Assembly (NCBI GenBank): GCA_013697225.1
Contig: JACCXG010000622.1
Span: 1 to 9,607 of the forward strand
Direction of reading: 5' to 3'
Length of the DNA stretch: 9,607 nucleotides
Origin: Acidobacteriota bacterium
GTDB taxonomy: Bacteria; Acidobacteriota; Vicinamibacteria; Vicinamibacterales; 2-12-FULL-66-21
The notes under the pieces: model-generated
Seen by the model: the letters and a program-made list of their open reading frames with translations, nothing else
Told to the model about the DNA's origin: nothing
Databases searched by the model: none
Made by a program: the position numbers and the translations under genes
Part shown: positions 1 to 6,820 of the stretch, in pieces
Position numbering within the stretch: the first letter of the stretch is position 1
Layout of the letters: each line of letters opens with the position of its first letter

Positions 1-2045
1 ACCTGCGGCAGGAACCTCCCCACCAGGATCGGGTTGGCGTCGAATTGCGTGACCTGCGCGCGCTCGTACATGTACCCGCCGGTGAAACGCCAGGACGGGC
101 CCACCCGGATCTCGCCGTCGGTTTGAATGCCCCTGACGTGGGTTCTCCCGAGGTTCTGCCGCTGCTGGGTGACGTTCGCGCCCGCGGCCATGAGCGTCAC
201 GTTCGATACGGGATCCTTGATGCGGTTGTCGAACCAGGTCGTGCGCACCATCACGCCAGGGGCGGGGATCACCGTCACGCCTGCCTCACCGCCGGTAAGC
301 CGTTCCGGACCAAGCTGGTTGTTCGCCAGCGTGAGGACGGTGCCGACGCGGAACTGCCGATACAGCTCGTTCGGGGTGGGGGCGCGGAAGCCCCACCCCA
401 GCCCACCCCAGAAGCTGATCCTGTCGTTCAGGCTGTAATGCGCGGCGGCACGCGGGCTGGCGACCGTGTCGTCGCGGTCCGGCAGGGAGGGGACGTCATT
501 TGCGGTGGGAAGCCCGGATGCCACGTCGACTTCATGATTGTGGCCGTCGTAGTTCCGCCAGCGATCGACGCGCGCACCAAGCGTCAGCGTCAGACGAGGA
601 GCAACGGCAATGACGTCCTGCACGAAGAGCCCGTAGCTGCGCTGCGTACCGCCGGAGACTCTCCTGATGGTCACACGGGTACCGGTCACGGGGTCGAGTC
701 CGTTCTCTTCACTGTCGCCGTCCACCCAGCGCCCGTCCACACCGGCCGTGAAGAACTGCCGGCCTCGTGCCGATCGCGACCACTGGAGCATCCCCCCGGC
801 GGCCCTGCTCGGAACGGTCTGGTCGAGCGTCATCCGGCCGATGCTGCGCGGTGGTGTGGCGGCGGGCACCGCCAGGAAATTGCTGCGGAACCGCACGACG
901 TCCGTGAAGAGGCTCGCCTGGAAGTCCCCACGCGTTGCCGAACGAACACGCAGGCCCGCGCTGGCCGAGGCCCAGCGCGTGCTGTTCGCCTCGTCTGTGC
1001 CATCGATCGTGCTCTCCTTGCCGTTGACGCGGTCCTCATGGAACCAGCCTGCACGGAGGAATGTCTGTACGCCGGGCGAAGGCGAGTACTCGAGTTTGGC
1101 ATTCAGGTTCTGGAAATTAACAGAGGCGTTCTTGTCGACCGCCCCACGCTCGGGGATCCCCGCCGGGTTGACGCCCACCACAATCGGATAGCCGTCCGTG
1201 TCGAACAGGGCGCCGTCGAGGACCAGGCCAAGGTTGCCCCACACGTCGCTCGCCCGGAAGTCGAGCTTCGGCGTGTTCCGGCTGCCATACTGCGCACCGA
1301 CGTCGACGGTACGGCGAGACGCGGGCGCCGTCATGATGTTGATGACGCCCCCCATGGCGTAGTTGCCGTAGAGGCTCGAGCTCGAACTGTCCACGATCTC
1401 TATGCGGTCCGCGCTTCCAAGCGGCACGCGTGTCCAGTACACCCATCCGCCGAACGGGTCGTTGAAGGGCACGCCGTCGAGAAGCACGAGCGTGCGGCTC
1501 ACGCCGCTGGGGCCGATGCCGCGGAGCGACACGCCCTGCGCCGTCGGGTGCGAGGCCAGGCTGCTGGTCCGGCGGAACAGGCTGAAGGTGGGCACCTGGC
1601 GAAGCAGATCGTCGGCCACCAGCGCCGGGGAACGCCGGATGTCTTCCCGCGTGAGCACGTTCACGCTCGCCGGCACGTCGCGCAGCCGTTGCTCCGTCCG
1701 TGTCGCGGTGACGGTGACCGCCTCGGCAAGCCCCGCAGGCTGCAACACCACGTCAACCCGCTGGGCCCCGCCTGAAGCTGCGGCAACCCTCCGCACTTCC
1801 GCAAAGCCCGATGCCCTGACGATCACCGTGAGCTCTGCACCTTCGCCGCCGCCGCGAATGGTGAGGGCGAACCCGCCATCGGGTCCCGTTGTTGCCTGCC
1901 CTTCGGCTCCCGATGCGGAGCGGACGATGACGGTGGCCCCTGGGACCACCTGGCCGGACGGGTCGCGTACGACACCGGTGAGGGAGACCGGGACCGGCTG
2001 GAGGGAGGCTCCCAGCACGAACATGAGCAGCGGCAGCAACGGCAT
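1..2045 (-). CDS. TonB-dependent receptor with N-terminal carboxypeptidase-regulatory-like domain (3' end beyond window)
   Basis: Outer-membrane active transporter powered by TonB/ExbBD. I translated 681 codons by hand with no stop, so the C-terminal strands lie beyond the left edge. Residues 1-16 look like a signal peptide. Residues ~21-103 form a CarboxypepD_reg-like beta-sandwich (SLTGVVRDPSGQVVPGATV; later GPDGGF). A TonB-box-like stretch follows (AEAVTVTATRTEQ, ~107-119). The plug spans ~120-240 (QGVSLRGIGPSG at 170-180, LVLLDGVPFNDP at 186-197, SSSLYGNYAMGGVINIMT at ~222-239). A barrel follows, including the typical GWGFRAPTPNELYR segment near positions 366-407. The start is ATG at 2045, preceded by GGGAAG six bases upstream and lying 16 bp after the lipoprotein gene, so it is probably co-transcribed. 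Family assignment is firm. The ligand is unknown; linkage to the upstream sugar importer suggests a saccharide or glycan fragment, but that is inference. Confidence 0.93.
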   Translation of the reverse strand, partial: MPLLPLLMFVLGASLQPVPVSLTGVVRDPSGQVVPGATVIVRSASGAEGQATTGPDGGFALTIRGGGEGAELTVIVRASGFAEVRRVAAASGGAQRVDVVLQPAGLAEAVTVTATRTEQRLRDVPASVNVLTREDIRRSPALVADDLLRQVPTFSLFRRTSSLASHPTAQGVSLRGIGPSGVSRTLVLLDGVPFNDPFGGWVYWTRVPLGSADRIEIVDSSSSSLYGNYAMGGVINIMTAPASRRTVDVGAQYGSRNTPKLDFRASDVWGNLGLVLDGALFDTDGYPIVVGVNPAGIPERGAVDKNASVNFQNLNAKLEYSPSPGVQTFLRAGWFHEDRVNGKESTIDGTDEANSTRWASASAGLRVRSATRGDFQASLFTDVVRFRSNFLAVPAATPPRSIGRMTLDQTVPSRAAGGMLQWSRSARGRQFFTAGVDGRWVDGDSEENGLDPVTGTRVTIRRVSGGTQRSYGLFVQDVIAVAPRLTLTLGARVDRWRNYDGHNHEVDVASGLPTANDVPSLPDRDDTVASPRAAAHYSLNDRISFWGGLGWGFRAPTPNELYRQFRVGTVLTLANNQLGPERLTGGEAGVTVIPAPGVMVRTTWFDNRIKDPVSNVTLMAAGANVTQQRQNLGRTHVRGIQTDGEIRVGPSWRFTGGYMYERAQVTQFDANPILVGRFLPQ

Positions 2046-2061
2046 CGAAGACTTCCCAGAT

Positions 2062-3186
2062 CTATCGAGGGGCCGGGGAGACGACCACGCCCCACGGGCT
2101 GCCGCCGGTGGTAATCCGATTCTCGACCGTGCCGCGCGCGGCGTCCACCACCGACACATCGGCGGACGGGCCGTTCGCGGTGTACAGGTGCCTGCCGTCG
2201 GGACTGATCGCAATCCCCCAGGGGCGGGTGCCAACGTCCTCTATGGAGCGGACGAACTGACGGCTGCGGGTGTCGATGACCGCAATGGACCTGGCACGCC
2301 CGAGCGACACGTAGAGGTGATTGCCGTCCGGCGACAGGACGAGTCCCATCGGGCGGGGGACCGAAGGACCTCCCTCCTTGGCGGGTATCGAGATCGAGGC
2401 AGTCGGCGTGTGGCGGTTTGCGTCAACGACGGTGATCGTCGCGTCGTTCTCGTTTGCGATGAAGGCTGTCGATCCGTCCTGACTGAAGAGGATGCCGCGC
2501 GGCCGTGCGCCTGACTTGATCCGGCCGACGATCTGTACTGTTGTCGTGTCGACGGCTACCACCTCGTTATCGGCTTCGGAACCGACATACACGACACGCC
2601 CGTCGGGTCGCAGGGCCACGGCTTCCGGCTCCTCGCCCACGTGGACACGGTGCGTCACCTCTCCCTTCGTCAGGTCCAGGACGGACATTTCGGCCGCGTC
2701 TTCGTTCGAGACATACACCTTCGTACCGTCAAGGGAGATGTCGAAAGCTTCCGGATCCTGGCCGCTCCGGTAGGTCCGCAGCAAGGCCCGGGTTTCGAGA
2801 TCCACGACTCCAATCCCGTCTGCCTCGCGGTCTGGCGGCGGAAGCTTCGACTCGTCTACACCGGGGCCCGCAATCGGGGAGCCGGAAAGTGCAACAAGGA
2901 GCTGCCGGCCATCGCGGGAGAGCACGATGCCGCGCGGCCGCTTGCCTACGGAAATGCGCTCCACCACCCTCGATGCGTCCGGCTCGACAACCACAACCGC
3001 GCCGCCGGTCTCGTCCGAAACATACAGCCGGAGCCCGCCCGGCGAGGGAGGAGCGGGCGCCTGCGGGGGAGTCGGCGGCTGGGGCGGTTCATCCCCTTCT
3101 TCACGGGGTGCGGATCTGTTGCACGCGGACAGGGCCGCGAGCAGCAGTACGGCAGCGAGGACGGGTCGGAGCGCGTTCGAGATCAT
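2062..3186 (-). CDS. YVTN/YncE-type beta-propeller lipoprotein resembling the PQQ-catabolism-associated propeller family
   Basis: A 374-residue exported lipoprotein. Residues 1-21 are a hydrophobic signal ending in the lipobox LSAC, so Cys22 would be lipidated. Residues ~33-49 are a proline-rich spacer. From ~52 to the C-terminus there are about seven beta-propeller repeats, with recurring units such as RPRGIVLSRDG, KVYVSNED, HLYVSLGRA and SPWGVVVSP. The repeats resemble the beta-propeller proteins annotated as associated with PQQ-dependent catabolism (TIGR03866, from memory). Such propellers may bind ligands or partner proteins; no catalytic residues can be named. I chose ATG at 3186 because GAGG sits six bases upstream. 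In-frame GTG codons at 3198 and 3189 are alternatives that only add charged residues before the signal. It lies 18 bp after the DUF1697 gene and 16 bp before the TonB receptor gene, suggesting a cell-envelope role alongside the receptor. The exact function is unknown. Confidence 0.9.
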   Translation of the reverse strand: MISNALRPVLAAVLLLAALSACNRSAPREEGDEPPQPPTPPQAPAPPSPGGLRLYVSDETGGAVVVVEPDASRVVERISVGKRPRGIVLSRDGRQLLVALSGSPIAGPGVDESKLPPPDREADGIGVVDLETRALLRTYRSGQDPEAFDISLDGTKVYVSNEDAAEMSVLDLTKGEVTHRVHVGEEPEAVALRPDGRVVYVGSEADNEVVAVDTTTVQIVGRIKSGARPRGILFSQDGSTAFIANENDATITVVDANRHTPTASISIPAKEGGPSVPRPMGLVLSPDGNHLYVSLGRARSIAVIDTRSRQFVRSIEDVGTRPWGIAISPDGRHLYTANGPSADVSVVDAARGTVENRITTGGSPWGVVVSPAPR

Positions 3187-3192
3187 CACGGT

Positions 3193-3196
3193 CCTC
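3193..3196 (-). promoter_or_regulatory. Shine-Dalgarno deciding the lipoprotein start
   Basis: GAGG on the minus strand with a six-base spacer to ATG at 3186. This supports ATG over the in-frame GTG at 3198, which would overlap this site. A second GAGG at 3202-3205 lies four bases before that GTG, so the upstream start is not excluded. Confidence 0.5.
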
Positions 3197-3204
3197 ACGA
3201 TACC

Positions 3205-3747
3205 TCAGTTGCCTGAAGCCAGCCGGTCCAGCTTCGTGACGGTGGCGTAGTTGCGCGTTGTGACACCCTCGCCCAGCTCACGTCCGAGTCCCTCCAGTGC
3301 CCGGCTTGCGAGGATCCCCTCGGAGCACCAGATGTAGGCGACACGTGTCCCAATCGCCAGCCGATCCGGGCCCCAGTCCTTCTTCAGGAGCGGCATGAGC
3401 CTGGTGCGGTCCGCGGGGTCGGCGAGGAATGCGACGAGGGTGCGGGTCGGGTCCGTCGCGATCCCCTCGAAGGGAAACTCGCGGACGACGGCCGCGAGTT
3501 CTGCCGCGGTCAGGACGGTCACCCGCGAGGATACGCCCACCCTCTCCGCGAGGGCTTTCGAGATTCTGCCTCCGGCGTCTCCCCTGATGACCGCGGGCGC
3601 GGTGAACACGGCATTGCCGCTGTTCAGGAGCGTGCGGACGTCACTGTAGCCGAGCCCCTCCAGCACCGCGCGCAGGTCCGCCATCGCCACGCGCTTGGCG
3701 CGTCCCACATTGATCCCCCGCAGCAGTGCCACGTACCGGCTGGCCAC
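3205..3747 (-). CDS. DUF1697 family protein
   Basis: A small, probably cytoplasmic protein of 180 residues, close to the usual DUF1697 length. The family hallmarks are visible: RYVALLRGINVG at residues 4-15, LLNSGNAVF at ~40-48, and TTRNYATVTKL at ~163-173 near the C-terminus. No signal peptide or membrane segment is seen. The biochemical function of the family is not known, so none is given here. The start was set at GTG (3747) because GGGGGAG lies exactly six bases upstream. The in-frame TTG at 3753 abuts that Shine-Dalgarno and would add only two residues. The gene sits 64 bp after the binding-protein domain and 18 bp before the lipoprotein gene on the same strand. Nothing in the sequence links it to transport beyond this position, so it may be a passenger. 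Confidence 0.88.
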   Translation of the reverse strand: MASRYVALLRGINVGRAKRVAMADLRAVLEGLGYSDVRTLLNSGNAVFTAPAVIRGDAGGRISKALAERVGVSSRVTVLTAAELAAVVREFPFEGIATDPTRTLVAFLADPADRTRLMPLLKKDWGPDRLAIGTRVAYIWCSEGILASRALEGLGRELGEGVTTRNYATVTKLDRLASGN

Positions 3748-3753
3748 GCTCAA

Positions 3754-3760
3754 CTCCCCC
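3754..3760 (-). promoter_or_regulatory. Shine-Dalgarno of the DUF1697 gene
   Basis: GGGGGAG on the minus strand, six bases before GTG at 3747 and directly touching TTG at 3753. The spacing favours the GTG as the real start. Confidence 0.55.
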
Positions 3761-3796
3761 GGTGCCCATTTTTTAGGCTGGTGTCTTCGATGATGT

Positions 3797-3810
3797 GCCG
3801 GCCGCCCGGC
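3797..3810 (-). repeat. Small GC hairpin after the permease/binding-protein gene
   Basis: A five-base inverted repeat (GCCGG / CCGGC, four-base loop) begins immediately after the TGA at 3812. On the minus strand no T-run follows; the nearest homopolymer is an A-run around 3768-3773. It is unlikely to be an intrinsic terminator. It could slow 3'-to-5' decay and set a higher level of the importer relative to downstream genes. A stem this short may be chance in GC-rich DNA. Confidence 0.3.
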
Positions 3811-3811
3811 G

Positions 3812-5878
3812 TCAGAAGTCGAACTGATCGATGTTGGCGGTCGTGAACTTCAACGGCGGCCCGAGGATGATCTGGTTCTCGCGGATCTGCAATCGCCCGA
3901 GCCGCCCTGCCTCGATCTCGTCATCTCCCGGCGAGAGCGACCCGCGGAGCAGCTGCACGCCCGCGTGGACGGTCAGGTAGCCGAGGTCGCCTGTGTTCCA
4001 GAGGACCACCGTCTGCACCCAGCCGGCGTGCACGTACGGCTTGTTGATGTTCGGCAGCGACAGGCCGATCACGTGCACGTCTTTCCGCCCTGCCTGCCGC
4101 ACGGCTTCGGCTGCCCCCGGGACGGCCGGCGCCGAGATCGCCATGACCAGCCTGACGCCGGGATTCACGCGCAGGATCGTCTGCGTTTCAGAGAAGGCCC
4201 TGTCCCGGTCATCGTCGCTCGGCCGGATCGTCGCAAGGGTCAGGCCGGGATGCGCTTCGGCAACACGCTTCTTGATGAACGCGATCCACTCGTTCTGGTT
4301 CGCGGCGCTGAGGGCGCCGGTGATGATCGCGAATTCCCCGGTTCCGCCGAGCAGCCGCGAGGCTTCGTCGGTCAATGTGTTCGCGATGCCCTCGGACGTC
4401 GCCTGGTTGACGAAGAAGTCGCGGGCGTCCGGTTCGGCGTCGGCGTCCCAGGTGAGGACCTTGATGCCCCGCTCGCGCGCCTTGCGCAGCACGGTGGAGA
4501 TGCCCGCGCGATTCTCGACCGCAACGGCTATGACGTCCACTTGCCTGGTGATCCAGTTCTCGATCACCTCGTTCTGCCGTGCCGCATCGAGCCCTGTCGG
4601 CCCGTCCCAGATCAACTCCGCCCCGAGCTCCTTTGCCGCTTCCTCGGCACCGACGCGGCAGCTGACGAAGTACGGATCCCCCTTTGCCTTGGGCATCATC
4701 GCGATCACCGGCCGGCCTCCACCGGCCGGCACCCGCCCTGCGGCCTGCCCGTCCGCTGAGGGAATGGCCGGCAGGATGGACCGCACCAGCCACACGTTGG
4801 TGCTCGCCACGATGAGCGAGCCTGCAATCACTGCCGCGCAGAGCACGGCCACCTGACTGTTCTTCACGTCTGATTCCTCATCAACGTGTACCCGCGCGAG
4901 AGGCCGCCCCGCACCACGCCAGCGGTCCATCGCAATGGTGGCCAGGAGCAGCGCCCCCGTGAGCACTCCCGCCAGCTCCGACGGCAGCGCGGCCAGTCTC
5001 AGGCCGTTGCGCAGCACGGCCAGCGCAAACAACCCGAGCAGCGTTCCGCCAAGCGTTCCCCGGCCGCCAAACACCGATGTCCCGCCGAGCACGACCGCTG
5101 TAATCGCATCCAGCTCGTAGCCGCCACCCGCATCGGATCGTGCCTGCCCCAGGTGAGCGACATAGATGATACCCGCCAGGCTCGACACGAGGCCCGACAG
5201 GAGGTAGACGAGACCGAGCCGGCGAACCACCGGAATACCGGCAAATCGTGCCCCCGCGGCGCCGAACCCGATCGCGTACAAGGCCCGGCCGATGACCGAC
5301 CGGTGCAGCAGCACGGCATACGCCGCGAAGACCACCGCAAACACCGGCAGCTGCGCGGGGATCACTCCCCAGAGGTAACCCTGACCAAGCTGCAAAAAGG
5401 CCGGTGGGAAGCCTGTGTAATTTGTCGCGCCGTGCGTGATCCCTTCGGCGATTCCGCGGAACAGCGAAAGCGTACCCAGCGTCACGATGAGCGGGGGGAT
5501 GCCGAGGCGGGCGACGAGGACGGCGTTCAGTCCGCCACCAATGCCACCGGCCAGCAGGCTCACCATCGCGGCGGCCGGAATCGGCAGCCCCCAGTCGCGC
5601 CAGGCGAGGCCGAACAGGACGGCCGAAAGCCCCATCATCGCGCCGACGGACAGATCGATCCCCCCGGTGATGATGATCGGCGTCAGCGCCACCGCGAGCA
5701 GCCCGAGCTCGACGCTCAGCCGGCTGATCTCGAAAAAACTACCGACGGTGGCGAAGTTCTTCGCGATCAGTGAGAACAGCGCGATCTGGGCGACGAGGGC
5801 AATCAGCAGGATCCCCTCGTTCCGCGACAGCGGGACCGAAACACGGGAGAGTCGGGAACGTCTCCCCTCGTCAGGCAT
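3812..5878 (-). CDS. CUT2-type sugar ABC permease fused to a RhaS/LsrB-type substrate-binding domain
   Basis: A 688-residue inner-membrane protein combining two subunits that are normally separate. Residues ~1-337 are a complete permease of the ribose/rhamnose/AI-2 family: first helix ~22-40, GGIDLSVGA at 72-80 and GGTSVFGGRGTLGG at 265-278. A basic linker (RWRGAGRPLARVH) follows and then a new hydrophobic segment (~343-365), which by the positive-inside rule would carry the rest into the periplasm. Residues ~390-688 are a Peripla_BP_4 domain with PKAKGDPYF (396-404), LTWDAD (475-480), VNQA (490-493), LWNTGDLGYL (626-635) and C-terminal NIDQFDF (682-688). These read most like RhaS, and also like LsrB. 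The gene overlaps the upstream permease gene by 8 bp (ATGCCTGA). An internal GTG at 4867 with a good Shine-Dalgarno could also yield a free 351-residue binding protein. Each half is confidently assigned; whether the fusion is native is less certain. Confidence 0.9.
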   Translation of the reverse strand: MPDEGRRSRLSRVSVPLSRNEGILLIALVAQIALFSLIAKNFATVGSFFEISRLSVELGLLAVALTPIIITGGIDLSVGAMMGLSAVLFGLAWRDWGLPIPAAAMVSLLAGGIGGGLNAVLVARLGIPPLIVTLGTLSLFRGIAEGITHGATNYTGFPPAFLQLGQGYLWGVIPAQLPVFAVVFAAYAVLLHRSVIGRALYAIGFGAAGARFAGIPVVRRLGLVYLLSGLVSSLAGIIYVAHLGQARSDAGGGYELDAITAVVLGGTSVFGGRGTLGGTLLGLFALAVLRNGLRLAALPSELAGVLTGALLLATIAMDRWRGAGRPLARVHVDEESDVKNSQVAVLCAAVIAGSLIVASTNVWLVRSILPAIPSADGQAAGRVPAGGGRPVIAMMPKAKGDPYFVSCRVGAEEAAKELGAELIWDGPTGLDAARQNEVIENWITRQVDVIAVAVENRAGISTVLRKARERGIKVLTWDADAEPDARDFFVNQATSEGIANTLTDEASRLLGGTGEFAIITGALSAANQNEWIAFIKKRVAEAHPGLTLATIRPSDDDRDRAFSETQTILRVNPGVRLVMAISAPAVPGAAEAVRQAGRKDVHVIGLSLPNINKPYVHAGWVQTVVLWNTGDLGYLTVHAGVQLLRGSLSPGDDEIEAGRLGRLQIRENQIILGPPLKFTTANIDQFDF
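4865..4879 (-). promoter_or_regulatory. Internal Shine-Dalgarno plus GTG start candidate within the fusion gene
   Basis: On the minus strand GAGGAA (4879-4874), a six-base spacer and GTG (4867-4865) lie in frame at codon 338 of the fusion. The next residues (KNSQVAVLCAAVIAGSLIV) look like the charged then hydrophobic start of an exported protein. Initiation here would give a 351-residue binding protein, near the normal size for free-standing RhaS/LsrB-type proteins. The other two frames contain stops at 4883 and 4880 (one frame) and at 4866 (the other, as a GTGA overlap). This looks like a former gene boundary. Confidence 0.6.
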
Positions 5879-6818
5879 ACGATCGCACCCGCATCACGTG
5901 TGGCCTGACGGCATCCACGGCAACGGCAGTGAGGATGATTCCTCCCTGTATGGCCCGTTCCCAGTACGGGCTCACGCCCATGAACGTCAGCGCCGGGCCG
6001 ATCATGCCAAGCAGCACGACGCCAAGCAGCGTCCCCGCGGGCGTGCCTCGCCCCCCCGTGATGAGGGTGCCGCCGACGACAACGGCGGCAATCACGTTGA
6101 GCTCGAGACCGATTCCGGTATTGCTGGGAATCTGGCTGAATCGAACCGAGTTCACCACCGCCGCCAGGCCGGTGAACGCCCCGGCCGCCACGAAGACGGA
6201 GAACGTCACGAGGGACGTGCGCACGCCGGCAAGCCTGGCCGCGTCCACGCTCGATCCTGTTGCGTACACCGCACGCCCCGCCGCCAGGTTGCGCAGGCCC
6301 CACGAGACCGCCACCTGAAGAATGATCACCAGCCCTGCCACCAGCACGGGATACACCGACTGAGTTGTCCCGAGCCACTGGAACCCGGCGGGCAGTTCCT
6401 GCACCCACGCGCCGCCCGTCGTCCAGCGCAACGCGTCACGCAGTGCCACCATCGTCGCCAGCGTGACCACGATGGAGGGAATCCGGAGGTAGGCGACAAA
6501 GGCGCCATTCAGCGCCCCGAGGAGGCCGCCGATGGCGCAGGCCCCCAATGCCACGAGCGGCATCGGCACGCCTGCCTTCGCCAGCAGGCCCGAGGCCACG
6601 GCACAGATCGCGAACACCGACCCGACCGAGATGTCGATGTGCCCGGTGAGGATCACCAGGGTCATGCCGAGCGCCGCGATCAGCACGGGCACATTGGCGA
6701 GGAAGAGATCGCCGAGGTTGTCGCGGGCGAAGAAGCCGGGGGCGGCCGCCGCAAGAACGAGCGCGAGCGCAGCGATTGCAGCCAGGACCGACGCTTCGCG
6801 GCGCCCGATGCTCCTCAT
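5871..6818 (-). CDS. CUT2-type sugar ABC transporter permease
   Basis: A 315-residue integral inner-membrane subunit of the importer, the usual length for this family. The first helix spans ~9-26. The family motif GHIDISVGS sits at 59-67, and the conserved cytoplasmic-loop motif GGTLITGGRGTPAGTLLG at ~249-266. Alternating hydrophobic stretches are consistent with about ten helices. The start is ATG at 6818, two bases after the ATPase stop (TGA TC ATG), with no clear Shine-Dalgarno, so translation is probably coupled to the ATPase. The stop overlaps the start of the next permease by eight bases. It differs clearly from the second permease, so the two would form a heterodimeric pore as in rhamnose and AI-2 type systems. 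The substrate cannot be read from the permease. Confidence 0.95.
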   Translation of the reverse strand: MRSIGRREASVLAAIAALALVLAAAAPGFFARDNLGDLFLANVPVLIAALGMTLVILTGHIDISVGSVFAICAVASGLLAKAGVPMPLVALGACAIGGLLGALNGAFVAYLRIPSIVVTLATMVALRDALRWTTGGAWVQELPAGFQWLGTTQSVYPVLVAGLVIILQVAVSWGLRNLAAGRAVYATGSSVDAARLAGVRTSLVTFSVFVAAGAFTGLAAVVNSVRFSQIPSNTGIGLELNVIAAVVVGGTLITGGRGTPAGTLLGVVLLGMIGPALTFMGVSPYWERAIQGGIILTAVAVDAVRPHVMRVRSYA

Positions 6819-6820
6819 GA

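Noticed and set aside
361..420. Possible frameshift in the TonB receptor at the G-rich run
   Set aside because: Reading the minus strand through it gives the expected GWGFRAPTPNELYR barrel segment in the same frame as the N-terminus and the left-edge residues, so the gene is intact here.
45..1775. A 576-codon open frame on the plus strand opposite the TonB receptor
   Set aside because: Its translation is rich in Arg, His, Ala and Val without any recognisable domain, while the minus strand encodes a clear receptor with plug and barrel motifs. This is a typical antisense shadow of high-GC coding DNA.
3797..3810. Intrinsic terminator after the permease/binding-protein gene
   Set aside because: The stem is only five bases and the minus strand has no T-run after it. 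The nearby homopolymer is A on that strand. It is kept only as a small hairpin.
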